Positions 55,572 through 63,575 of a DNA stretch of 64,000 nucleotides are shown in pieces. Source of the stretch: Rhodothermus bifroesti (lineage in GTDB: Bacteria > Bacteroidota > Rhodothermia > Rhodothermales > Rhodothermaceae); the NCBI RefSeq assembly GCF_017908595.1, contig NZ_JAGKTL010000004.1, positions 124,001 to 188,000 on the forward strand, in the 5' to 3' direction. The notes beneath the pieces were generated by a model. The model was given only the letters and a program-made list of their open reading frames with translations. It had not been told where the DNA came from and ran no database searches. The position numbers were made by a program, and so were the translations under genes. Positions within the stretch are counted from its first letter, which is position 1, and each line of letters opens with the position of its first letter.

Positions 55572-56876
55572 CTAAGGCTCCTGAGATACAAACCAGCCAC
55601 GGTTATAGATCGCCCACGCGCGCCCAACCAGCGTTTCGCCAAGAAACGGTGTATTTCGGCTTTTCGAGCGAATGTGTCGCTCTTCAAAAACCCAGCGCGT
55701 AGTCGCATCAAAGACCGTCAGGTTGGCTGGCTCGCCTTCAGCCAGGCGCGGTACGGGAAGCCGAAGGATGCGCCGTGGGGCTACGGTTAGCTTGTAGACT
55801 GCTTCAGCGAGCGTCAAAACCCCCGGAGCAATCAGCTCACGGCCGATCAGCCCCCAAGCGGTCTCTAGACCAATGATTCCAAACGGGGCTTCAATGAACT
55901 CAACCTCCTTTTCAAAGCTGGCATGCGGCGCATGATCGGTACAGATCGCGTCAATCGTACCATCACGCAATCCTTCCTTAAGCGCTGCAACATCGGTTGC
56001 CGTGCGCAGCGGCGGATGCATTTTGGTATGGGTTGAAAAGCCCGAACGCTCAACCGCCTCATCGGTCAGCGTGAAATGATGGGGGCAAACTTCGGCCGTT
56101 ACCCGTACCCCTCGGGCTTTAGCTTGACGCACCAGCTCAACAGACCGGGCCGTGGAAATATGGGCTACGTGCACATGCCCACCTGTATATTCGGCCAGCA
56201 ACAAGTCGCGCGCGACCATGACCTCTTCGGCCACCGACGGAATACCCGGAATACCCAGGCGCGTTGCCACAACGCCTTCGTGCATGTGGCCATGTGGATT
56301 CAGCGTCAGGTCCTCCATATGATTGATGATGGCCCGATCAAGCATTGAAGCATATTCCAAAGCCCGGCGCATTAGTCCACTATGCTGCACAGGTGCGCCA
56401 TCGTCGCTAAAGGCTACTGCTCCCCCTTCCACCAGGTCGGCCATTTCAGTAAGCTCTTTCCCTTCCCGGTTCTTCGACACACAAGCGATCGGATACACGT
56501 CAACCGGCGTGTGTTGCCCCCGTTCAATGACAAACTCGACAACATCGCGGGTGTGGATAGGGGGGTCGGTATTGGGCATGCAAGCCACGGCGGTAAATCC
56601 ACCAAAGGCGGCTGCGCGGCATCCCGTTTCAATGGTTTCCTTATGTTCCTGGCCGGGCTCGCGTAAGTGCACGTGCATATCGATCCAGCCTGGCGAAATC
56701 AGCTTTCCTGTGGCATCGTAGACAGCAACGTCGTCGGCCTCAATAGACGGAGCGATGCGGACAATGCGGCCGCCCCGAATCAACAGATCAGCCCGCTGCT
56801 GCTTACCAGTCTCAGGATCTAGCAAAATGCCTCCCCGCAAAAGCAGGTTAGGCAGCTTCTGCGCCTTCGACATCAT
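55572..56876 (-). CDS. pyrC: Dihydroorotase
   Basis: Converts carbamoyl-aspartate to dihydroorotate; TIM-barrel amidohydrolase. Start ATG 56876 or the adjoining 56873; a longer frame reaches 56921. GWIDMHVHLREPGQEHKETI supplies the HxH and Arg; the catalytic Asp region is DAICTDHAPHASFEKEVEFI. Between are AFGGFTAVACMPNTDPPIHT and VCPHHFTLTDEAVERSGFST. 434 residues: class I type with the small C-terminal beta domain (EGEPANLTVFDATTRWVFEE). It follows the DPP-IV-like peptidase after 56 bases and precedes ddl by ten bases. Confidence 0.95.
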   Translation of the reverse strand: MMSKAQKLPNLLLRGGILLDPETGKQQRADLLIRGGRIVRIAPSIEADDVAVYDATGKLISPGWIDMHVHLREPGQEHKETIETGCRAAAFGGFTAVACMPNTDPPIHTRDVVEFVIERGQHTPVDVYPIACVSKNREGKELTEMADLVEGGAVAFSDDGAPVQHSGLMRRALEYASMLDRAIINHMEDLTLNPHGHMHEGVVATRLGIPGIPSVAEEVMVARDLLLAEYTGGHVHVAHISTARSVELVRQAKARGVRVTAEVCPHHFTLTDEAVERSGFSTHTKMHPPLRTATDVAALKEGLRDGTIDAICTDHAPHASFEKEVEFIEAPFGIIGLETAWGLIGRELIAPGVLTLAEAVYKLTVAPRRILRLPVPRLAEGEPANLTVFDATTRWVFEERHIRSKSRNTPFLGETLVGRAWAIYNRGWFVSQEP

Positions 56877-56932
56877 GGCAGGTATTGATCGTTCGTCCAA
56901 TGCCGCGCAAAGATAGCACACGCCAGCGATGC

Positions 56933-59251
56933 TCAGCGGGGATTCACCAGGTTTTCCTCAAGAAAACCCGTAATGAGCGTGAACAGATGCAACCGGGTGT
57001 TCCCCCCATAGATACCGTGGTTTCGGCCAGGATACACCATGAAAGCAAATTGCTTTCCAGCCCGCTGTAGCGCCTCGGCCATTAAAACCGCATTTTGAAA
57101 ATGCACATTATCGTCCAGATCGCCATGAATCAGCAACAACCGCTGACGCTCAGCAAGCCGATCCGCGTACGTAAGCGGCGCGCCTAAGCGGTAGCCCTCT
57201 GGGTTCTGTTGGGGTGTGGACATGTAACGTTCGGTATAGATCGTATCGTAGAGCCGCCAATCGGTTACAGGCGCAACCGATACCCCAACGCGAAAGACTT
57301 GTGGCCCGTCCCCATAAAGCATGGCCATCAGCGTCAGATACCCTCCATAGCTCCAACCCCAAATGCCTATGCGATCGGGATCGACATAGGAACGCTGGGC
57401 CAGCGCTTTGGCTGCTGCAATCTGATCTTGGGCTTCAAGCTGCCCTAGCCTACGATAGGTGGCCGTCTTAAAGGCATAGCCCCGGGCTCCTGTACCCCGG
57501 TTATCCACGCTAGCTACCAGAATACCCAGCTCTTCGGCCAAATAGTAGTGCCAAAGCATGCGTGCCCCGCCCCAGTCATCCACCACCGTCTGCGAGCCCG
57601 GACCACCATAGACGTAGAGCAACAGCGGATATTGCTTGGTGGAGTCAAAATCTGAAGGTTTAATGAGGTAAGCTTCCAGTGGCGTGCCGTCGGCACCGGG
57701 CACCGTAAAAAATTCTGGAGGTCGCAGCTTGTAAGCCTTAAGGCGCTGCTGCAAGGCTTCATTGCCTACCAACACCGCAAGCTGCTCGCCACTTATGCGG
57801 CGCAGGGTAACCACGGGCGGCTGCAAAAAGCGCGTATGCACATCGATGTAGTAACGGAAGTCCCGGGATAGGCTGACCTCATGCGTTCCAGGCTCTTGGC
57901 TAATGCGTTGCGGCCCGAAAGCTTGCCCATTTGAAGCACCCGGCTGCAACGGCACGCGGTATAAGTGACGTTCACGCGGCCCTTCGATCGTGGCGGTAAA
58001 GTATACCCAGCCGCCCACTTCATCAACACCGTGAAAATCCGTAACATCCCAAGCCCCTTGCGTCAGCTGGCGAACTAGCGTGCCATCGTTGCGATATAGG
58101 TACAGGTGGCGGTATCCATCACGCTCACTGATCCACACAAAATGCTGCCCATCATTCAGGTAAGTGAGCTGGCCTGCCTGCAGATCGGTAAAACCTGTTT
58201 CTACCTCAAGCCAGGCTGAAGCGCGTTCCTCCAGTACTTTGCGCACACGCATCGTGGCAGGGTCGCCATAGAGCAGCTCCAGATGGTTCTGCTCGCGATT
58301 CATGCGAAACATCCACACGTAGAAGCGACCATCAATAGCTGGCGTCCAGCCCATACGCGCCAGATATTCGTAGGGACTGTCGTCTTCATACCAGGTATCT
58401 GTGTCAAAAAAGCGCACCTGACCAGTCTGCAAGTCAATAACGCCAATTTGAATTTCGCTATTGGGCTGGCCGGCTTTGGGATAGCGAAACGTAATCGACT
58501 TCGGATAGTACTCCCGCAGGTCCACCATGGTAAACGCTGGCACGTGCGATTCGTCGAGCTTAAAGAACGCAATGTAGCGCCCATCTGGACTCCAGGCCCA
58601 GCCATCCCGCAGACCGAACTCCTCTTCGTAGACCCAATCGAACGTGCCATTGATGATGCTTTCGGGCCTACCATCGACGGTAAGCGGCACTTCTTGGCCG
58701 CTTTCCAGATCCACCAGGTAGAGATTGCGATCCCGCACAAAAGCAACCTGACGGCCATTTGGACTGAGCTTGGCAAACATCTGAAAGCCTTTGGCTCGGT
58801 CACTTATCGGCCGCAGCGTCCCCGAAGCGATATCATAGAGGTAGTAAAAGCCCTTGGTATTGTAGCGCCATACAGGCTCCGAATCTGTGTAAATAAGCAC
58901 CCGGCGACCATCACGGCTGTAGGCGTAGTCTTCAATCTGAACCAAACGCCCAACATCCGAGGCATAGAGTCGATTGCCATCAATCAGGCGTTCACGCTGA
59001 CCCGTCTCCAAATTGTAGCGCACGAGATGCGTGGCGCCAGTTTGCGCATCCGGCTCAATGTAGAGGATCACCGGCCCCTCTTCAGCCCAGCGCCCACCTT
59101 CAAAAAATTCACCCGCAAATTTGCGCGAAGCGTGAATGTCTTCCAGCGTTAGCCGCTGGCGGGTTTGCGCGGTTTGCTGGGCTGCAGCAACCGAAACCCA
59201 AAACAGCCCCGCGCTTAGCAGTAGGCAATGCACCAATGCACGACGCATCAT
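56933..59251 (-). CDS. DPP-IV-like prolyl peptidase (S9 family)
   Basis: 772-residue secreted or periplasmic serine peptidase that trims X-Pro dipeptides from oligopeptides. A signal peptide (MRRALVHCLLLSAGLFWVSV AAAQ region, residues about 1-24) is followed by an eight-bladed propeller (DPPIV N-terminal domain, about 95-480) and an alpha/beta hydrolase domain (about 510-770). The catalytic Ser is in IGIWGWSYGGYLTLMAMLYG; Asp and His follow in IHGDLDDNVHFQNAVLMAEA and MVYPGRNHGIYGGNTRLHLF. Typical Bacteroidota DPP-IV. Followed by pyrC and ddl on the same strand. A 181-base gap separates its start from the azurin-like gene's end. Confidence 0.95.
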   Translation of the reverse strand: MMRRALVHCLLLSAGLFWVSVAAAQQTAQTRQRLTLEDIHASRKFAGEFFEGGRWAEEGPVILYIEPDAQTGATHLVRYNLETGQRERLIDGNRLYASDVGRLVQIEDYAYSRDGRRVLIYTDSEPVWRYNTKGFYYLYDIASGTLRPISDRAKGFQMFAKLSPNGRQVAFVRDRNLYLVDLESGQEVPLTVDGRPESIINGTFDWVYEEEFGLRDGWAWSPDGRYIAFFKLDESHVPAFTMVDLREYYPKSITFRYPKAGQPNSEIQIGVIDLQTGQVRFFDTDTWYEDDSPYEYLARMGWTPAIDGRFYVWMFRMNREQNHLELLYGDPATMRVRKVLEERASAWLEVETGFTDLQAGQLTYLNDGQHFVWISERDGYRHLYLYRNDGTLVRQLTQGAWDVTDFHGVDEVGGWVYFTATIEGPRERHLYRVPLQPGASNGQAFGPQRISQEPGTHEVSLSRDFRYYIDVHTRFLQPPVVTLRRISGEQLAVLVGNEALQQRLKAYKLRPPEFFTVPGADGTPLEAYLIKPSDFDSTKQYPLLLYVYGGPGSQTVVDDWGGARMLWHYYLAEELGILVASVDNRGTGARGYAFKTATYRRLGQLEAQDQIAAAKALAQRSYVDPDRIGIWGWSYGGYLTLMAMLYGDGPQVFRVGVSVAPVTDWRLYDTIYTERYMSTPQQNPEGYRLGAPLTYADRLAERQRLLLIHGDLDDNVHFQNAVLMAEALQRAGKQFAFMVYPGRNHGIYGGNTRLHLFTLITGFLEENLVNPR

Positions 59252-59369
59252 ACTTGACCGTTAAGCTAAGTGACCCTGCTCTAGCGGTCAAAGATAGGGA
59301 TTTTGCGTTTGAAAAAAAGATTCGCTAAGCGCGTTGGACTGCTTTGAAATAATCTTGCACATCGCTTGG

Positions 59370-59406
59370 CCTAAACAAGTGGCGGGTGCCCATGGGCACC
59401 CGCCAC
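59370..59406 (-). terminator. Perfect-palindrome terminator after the cupredoxin gene
   Basis: A 13-bp arm at 59379-59391 matches exactly the arm at 59394-59406, with only two bases AT between. On the minus strand it is followed by TTGTTTAGG, a moderate T run. It stands 26 bases after the cupredoxin stop and so probably ends the nirK-cupredoxin transcript. The same palindrome could also be a protein-binding site, but the T run favours termination. Confidence 0.78.
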
Positions 59407-59432
59407 GCACTGGTCTGTATCGCTTTGTGGCG

Positions 59433-59867
59433 TTAGCTTGCGGGTTTAGGGGCCACCACCATGGTCCCCTGCATCATCGAGAAGTGACCAGGAAACGTGC
59501 AGATATAGCGATACCGACCAGGAGTTGCTGGTGCTTTGAACGTTACCTCGACGGTTTCCCCAGGCTGCGCTAGCTTGGTGTAAGCCAAAATGGCCGGATC
59601 GTCGGGCACGTAATCTTTGGCTGTGATAGCAGCCGTGCCCACCCGGTTGACCACAGCCGGGCTGCTCGTGTTCAGCACCACCACATTGTGCGGCATAACC
59701 TTCGCCGTATTCTTAAAAATCAGCCGCACCGTCTCCCCAGGCTGCACCGTAAACTCCGTTTGCTTAAACTTTAGCTCATCCCCCACAGGCTCAATCACGA
59801 TCTCCTTTACAGGCTCGGCCTGTGCTGCCCATCCTATCACAAGCAGCATGCTAAGGAAATACCGCAT
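59433..59867 (-). CDS. Azurin/auracyanin-like cupredoxin
   Basis: 144-residue exported blue copper protein, probable electron donor to the nitrite reductase. Start ATG 59867 (MRYFLSMLLVIGWAAQAEPV) is preceded by GGAG with a six-base gap; earlier in-frame Mets lie upstream and are not needed. Mature domain: EPVKEIVIEPVGDELKFKQT, the first copper ligand His in KVMPHNVVVLNTSS, and the ligand loop CTFPGHFSMMQG (Cys, His, Met). Azurins and auracyanins share these four ligands. It lies 28 bases after nirK, indicating one operon. Confidence 0.93.
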   Translation of the reverse strand: MRYFLSMLLVIGWAAQAEPVKEIVIEPVGDELKFKQTEFTVQPGETVRLIFKNTAKVMPHNVVVLNTSSPAVVNRVGTAAITAKDYVPDDPAILAYTKLAQPGETVEVTFKAPATPGRYRYICTFPGHFSMMQGTMVVAPKPAS

Positions 59868-59895
59868 GACTAGCTCCATTAAGTTTGTGCTTACT

Positions 59896-60975
59896 TCAGT
59901 GAGCCCCAAGGACCATGTTCCCCATGGCGTTGTAAATGTCGGGCTGCTCTGGCCCTTCGACATCGATAACCGCTTTTAGTCCTTTGCGGGCTACCCGCGT
60001 TAGTGCGTGGTCAACCAACACCACGGGCCCAGGCACAGGCAGCCGCATGTGGAAAATGCCACAGCTCCCAGGCGGAATGGCTACCGTTTGTACATTCCGC
60101 TCAGGATTGCTTTGGATGGCGCCTTCGCGCCATGCATGCGTGAATACGTTCCCAATCGGATGAAAAGCACTCGTCAAGTTCGGCCCGCCTACAGCCAAAA
60201 AGATGCGCACTGTCTCGCCTACCTTGGCCTTCATTGGACCATAGCGCTCGGCCGTCAGACCATTTTTGGCGCCATTAAACAGCACATAGGTAGGCTTTTC
60301 CTCAAAAAGCTTCTCAAAGTCGAAGTTGTGGTGCCCAGGCTCTCCCGGCAACTTGTCGGTGTAGAGCTCGTGCTGCCCGAGATAAAACTCTCGGTCAACC
60401 GGTGGCAGCCCTTCGGGTGGCTCGACGAGGATCATACCAAACATGCCGCTGGAGATATGGTAATCCATGTCGGGCACAGCGCAGTGGTAAACGTACGCGC
60501 CCGGATACAAGCAGCGGAAGCGAATTGTGCGTGACTGCCCAGGCGCTACCAGCGTATGCGCTGCCCCACCACCGGGTCCGTAGACGGCGTGAAAATCCAC
60601 ATTGTGCGGCATGTGGTTCGTTGCCGGATTCTCCAGCGTCAGGTTGACCACATCGCCCTGGCGCACCCGAATGAGCGGACCCGGCACCTGACCATTAAAA
60701 GTCATAAAGTTAAACGTGACCTCGGGCTCAATTTCAGCAACGACCTCTTCAACCCGTAACGTAATGTCATGCGTAACCGGCACATCGCGGTGAATCGGTG
60801 GCGGAATGGCCGCGGGATCGGCCGCCACACGATCCACACGACGACCCATCGGTCCTATGACCGGAACGCGACGGCGGCTGCCTGCAGCTTCTAACGCCCA
60901 CCCCGATGTCATCAGACCACCGGCAGCGGCTACCCCTAAACCCTTGAGAAAATCACGGCGCGAGCTGGCTTTCAT
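59896..60975 (-). CDS. nirK: Copper-containing nitrite reductase NirK
   Basis: Reduces nitrite to nitric oxide. 359 residues with a Tat signal (SSRRDFLKGLGVAAAGGLMT), then two cupredoxin domains. Type 1 copper ligands: His124 in HMPHNVDFHAV, Cys165 in VYHCAVPDMD, His173 and Met178 in YHISSGMFG. Type 2 ligands: His129, His164, and the His of VLVDHALTRV. Asp127 and the His of SAFHPIGNVFTHAW are the catalytic acid/base pair. The Cys-to-His spacing is eight residues, one fewer than in the Alcaligenes enzyme. Paired with a cupredoxin gene. No nor, nos or nar gene is visible in this window. Confidence 0.95.
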   Translation of the reverse strand: MKASSRRDFLKGLGVAAAGGLMTSGWALEAAGSRRRVPVIGPMGRRVDRVAADPAAIPPPIHRDVPVTHDITLRVEEVVAEIEPEVTFNFMTFNGQVPGPLIRVRQGDVVNLTLENPATNHMPHNVDFHAVYGPGGGAAHTLVAPGQSRTIRFRCLYPGAYVYHCAVPDMDYHISSGMFGMILVEPPEGLPPVDREFYLGQHELYTDKLPGEPGHHNFDFEKLFEEKPTYVLFNGAKNGLTAERYGPMKAKVGETVRIFLAVGGPNLTSAFHPIGNVFTHAWREGAIQSNPERNVQTVAIPPGSCGIFHMRLPVPGPVVLVDHALTRVARKGLKAVIDVEGPEQPDIYNAMGNMVLGAH

Positions 60976-61027
60976 GGCAAGTATCGTTTTAATGGGTGGC
61001 GATAGTTTTATTTTCGACTTAATAGTA

Positions 61028-61043
61028 CTTTATCTAAATAAAG
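61028..61043. promoter_or_regulatory. Candidate operator upstream of nirK
   Basis: A 6-4-6 inverted repeat, CTTTAT-N4-ATAAAG, about 53-68 bases upstream of the nirK start, in an AT-rich patch. Two half-sites separated by four bases is the geometry of FNR/CRP-family sites, though the half-sites do not match TTGAT exactly. It could bind a redox- or NO-responsive regulator of that family. Inference only; chance cannot be excluded for a 6-base arm. Confidence 0.35.
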
Positions 61044-61093
61044 ACTAAAAGCAGAACTTATGAAAACCCCACCCAGAATCGAAGAACTTTTTG

Positions 61094-61576
61094 TCAACCC
61101 AAGGAAGGTGCTCCTAAAAGCCAGGCTGGATCGTAAAGTCCTATGAGGGTGCCTGCGGCTTCTCGGATAGCCGGCGTTTCTACAACCGCTAATCCCCCTG
61201 GTGGCAATCGAACAGCTGCGCCGGTCAACCAGCGAATGAGTTCGCCCAAGTCGGGCTGATGACCCACGACCAGCACGCGGTCTGCTGGAGCATGGGTTTG
61301 GAGAAAGGCTTCCAACGCGGCTGGTCTGCAACCTGGCGCCAACAGTCGCTCCTCAACAATGGGAACCTGCAGCGCCTGGGCGATGGCTTGCGCTGTCTGC
61401 CGTGCTCGTAGGTAGGGGCTGGTATGCACTGCTGGTGGCTTGCAGCCAAGGTGATGCAGCGTTTGCCCCAACTTTCGAGCGGTTGCCAGACCTGCTTCGG
61501 TCAGCGGACGTTCGGCATCGGACTGTCCCGGCGCAGCAGGGTAAGCTTCCGCATGACGAACGAAGTAGATCAGCAT
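61094..61576 (-). CDS. SixA-like phosphohistidine phosphatase
   Basis: 160 residues of the histidine phosphatase (phosphoglycerate mutase-like) superfamily. The start ATG 61576 gives MLIYFVRHAEAYPAAPGQSD with the catalytic RHAE (Arg-His). Later motifs: RPLTEAGLATARKLGQTLHH, AVHTSPYLRARQTAQAIAQA and VLVVGHQPDLGELIRWLTGA. SixA dephosphorylates phosphohistidine on the ArcB sensor; the substrate here is unknown. Frame further upstream overlaps the NRDE gene and is not needed; it follows that gene's stop by 11 bases. Confidence 0.9.
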   Translation of the reverse strand: MLIYFVRHAEAYPAAPGQSDAERPLTEAGLATARKLGQTLHHLGCKPPAVHTSPYLRARQTAQAIAQALQVPIVEERLLAPGCRPAALEAFLQTHAPADRVLVVGHQPDLGELIRWLTGAAVRLPPGGLAVVETPAIREAAGTLIGLYDPAWLLGAPSLG

Positions 61577-61587
61577 AGCGATAGGGT

Positions 61588-62358
61588 TCAGGGCGTACTG
61601 AGGTTGAGCTGATAGATTCGCGTCTCTAAGCAACGCCCTTCAGGGCCAAACGTACGTTCTGCAAAGGTTACGCTGCCGTCATAAGTCCACAGGAGAACCG
61701 TGGCCGCACGTGTTCCATAAGCAGGACTAACCACAAAGATCGCCGAAAGGCGCCGCTCTAATTCGGCTTCCAGCGCAGTCTGCGTCAATGCCGCCTCGGG
61801 TGCCGGCCTGCGGTCAGCCAGCAGGTGTAGCAAGGTCTCGGGGTTTATGGTGTCCTGCTCGAGGATGGCGTTAAAAGCGGCTAAGCCGCGCGTTACCTTA
61901 GGCCAACGCGTGCCCAGCAGGTGATTGCTCAAGCCGTATACGCCAGGCCGGAGCACTTCAATTTCCTGTTGCCGGTTGGAGCCATAAACCAAGGTTTGCC
62001 CATTTCCGACAAGTAGGTTGAAACCATTGTAGACTTCGCCTTGAGCAAGCACGTACCGTAGGTAGGTTTGGGGATCCATGTGACCCAGTAAAAAATCTCG
62101 TGTTAGCCATCCCCGGGAACGGTTACCAGCGGTGCGGCGATCTGGTTCGCGATAGTTTGTAACTAAAGCCAGGCGCCCCTGACGCGTAATGCCTAGCCAC
62201 GTGCCGCCAGCCTCTAGGTCGCGTCCGCCCAACACCATTGGGGCATCAGGCCACCAATGCGCTGCTGCGGACGGCCGGGCGTAGTATTCATCCCGGTTGG
62301 CCGCCAGTACTAACCGGTAACGGGTGTGCTGATGATACGCCAAGAGTACCAAACACAT
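61588..62358 (-). CDS. NRDE/TANGO2-family protein
   Basis: 256 residues. MCLVLLAYHQHTRYRLVLAA followed by NRDE at residues 21-24 (LAANRDEYYARPS) names the family; the second residue, Cys2, is conserved in it and may act as an N-terminal nucleophile. Other blocks: GGRDLEAGGTWLGITRQGRL, LALVTNYREPDRRTAGNRSR and STPE-free end. TANGO2 has been connected with heme or lipid metabolism in animals; bacterial role unclear. Divergent from the T9SS-tagged gene with 53 bases between starts. Confidence 0.88.
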   Translation of the reverse strand: MCLVLLAYHQHTRYRLVLAANRDEYYARPSAAAHWWPDAPMVLGGRDLEAGGTWLGITRQGRLALVTNYREPDRRTAGNRSRGWLTRDFLLGHMDPQTYLRYVLAQGEVYNGFNLLVGNGQTLVYGSNRQQEIEVLRPGVYGLSNHLLGTRWPKVTRGLAAFNAILEQDTINPETLLHLLADRRPAPEAALTQTALEAELERRLSAIFVVSPAYGTRAATVLLWTYDGSVTFAERTFGPEGRCLETRIYQLNLSTP

Positions 62359-62393
62359 GTTTATTTTCGCTTTTTTTATTAATATACTTCGTC

Positions 62394-62409
62394 ACGTATG
62401 CACATACGT
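62394..62409. repeat. Perfect 7-2-7 palindrome at the start of the T9SS-tagged gene
   Basis: ACGTATG at 62394-62400 and CATACGT at 62403-62409 with two bases between, ending two bases before the ATG at 62412. A TATACT box at 62383-62388 with a weak TTTATT -35 (17-base spacer) would place the transcript start about at the palindrome. It could be an operator or a hairpin masking the start. Confidence 0.4.
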
Positions 62410-62411
62410 CT

Positions 62412-63575
62412 ATGCTTTGCCGCGGAAGCTTCGCGTTGCCTTTGCTACTGCTAGGCATCTTGTCTGCAACAGCCCAACCGACGCTGAATGCAAACACCTA
62501 CGCCCAATTGATCGGGAATGCCTACATAAGCATACGGCACCCGGTTGACTTTGGCACTTCCTCAGAAACGCAAGTTCAAGTGCGCCAAGCTTTGCAGGGA
62601 CTCATTACACGCCAGGGTGCAGCACAAAGTTGGGATTTTTCGGCCTTTACGTATCTAGAACCCGTCACAAGTGCGCAAGTCTATCTGCCCTACAGCGATA
62701 CGCTGCCGGGAGCGCGTGCATTTTTACAGGCAGACCATGCGTTGCAGGTGCGTGAAGGCGTGTACCTCTATGGGGCATTACGCCAGAATGAGGGGCAATT
62801 TTACTATGGCCTGGCAACTGGCGATTCCATTATGGCCTTGCCTCCCGACGATCCGTTTCCAGCGTTGCGCTTTCCGCTGACCTACGGCACACCGCAATGG
62901 AGCTGGCCGAGCGCCTCTTTTAACCTTGAGGTGCTGGTGGCTTTCCTGGTGGCTTTTTCAGGCGACAGCTCGCTGGCAGCTTTGTATGAGCAGTACAAAA
63001 GCCTTTTGCAAAATGCCTCGGTCACGCTCCTTTGGGAGGTAGATGGCTACGGCATGCTGATTACGCCTGCAGGATCGTCCCCCTGTTTACGACTTAAGCG
63101 AACCGTTCGCGTTCAGGGTCTTCCAGCGCCGTTTCCTTCTACGCAAGACGTAGCTGTCGATTACCTCTATCTTACCGAAGACCTGAGCTTGGCAGCCGAG
63201 ATTGCCACGCGGCTGGTGTTTTCTTCGTTTACCCTTTCATTGCAACCTAGCGCAGCCTCTTACAGCGTAAGCCATGTAGCGCCAGTTGCACACCAACCAT
63301 GGGCCACGACCTCGGGGGCTTTATTGCAAGCTCCCTATCCCAATCCGTTTGCTGAGCAAACGATGCTCACGCTTACGCTACCCACACCGCAGCCGGTTTC
63401 AGTGCGCATCTACAACCTACTGGGACAGGAAGTCGCCCGGGCTTTTGGGGGATGGCTTGCTCCTGGTACGCACCAGCTCCCGATTCAGGCCAAAGGCTGG
63501 GCTGCAGGCGTGTACTTGTGCCGCGTCGAGGCTGGGCCATATAGCTGGACCTATCGGCTTGTGGTGAAGCCTTAG
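62412..63575 (+). CDS. Secreted protein with C-terminal type 9 sorting domain
   Basis: 387 residues. A signal peptide (residues about 1-20, RGSFALPLLLLGILSATAQP) is followed by an unrecognised beta-rich region of about 290 residues (YLYGALRQNEGQFYYGLATG, FPLTYGTPQWSWPSASFNLE). The last ~80 residues form a T9SS type A sorting domain: APYPNPFAEQTMLTLTLPTP, VSVRIYNLLGQEVARAFGGW, AAGVYLCRVEAGPYSWTYRL. Proteins with this tail are exported across the outer membrane and anchored to the surface. No T9SS machinery genes are in the window. Function of the main region is unknown. Confidence 0.88.
   Translation: MLCRGSFALPLLLLGILSATAQPTLNANTYAQLIGNAYISIRHPVDFGTSSETQVQVRQALQGLITRQGAAQSWDFSAFTYLEPVTSAQVYLPYSDTLPGARAFLQADHALQVREGVYLYGALRQNEGQFYYGLATGDSIMALPPDDPFPALRFPLTYGTPQWSWPSASFNLEVLVAFLVAFSGDSSLAALYEQYKSLLQNASVTLLWEVDGYGMLITPAGSSPCLRLKRTVRVQGLPAPFPSTQDVAVDYLYLTEDLSLAAEIATRLVFSSFTLSLQPSAASYSVSHVAPVAHQPWATTSGALLQAPYPNPFAEQTMLTLTLPTPQPVSVRIYNLLGQEVARAFGGWLAPGTHQLPIQAKGWAAGVYLCRVEAGPYSWTYRLVVKP

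Noticed and set aside
58283-59152. 289-codon plus-strand frame opposite the DPP-IV-like gene
   Set aside because: The peptidase has all family motifs across this region; the opposite frame has no domain or start signal and is best explained by GC skew of third positions.
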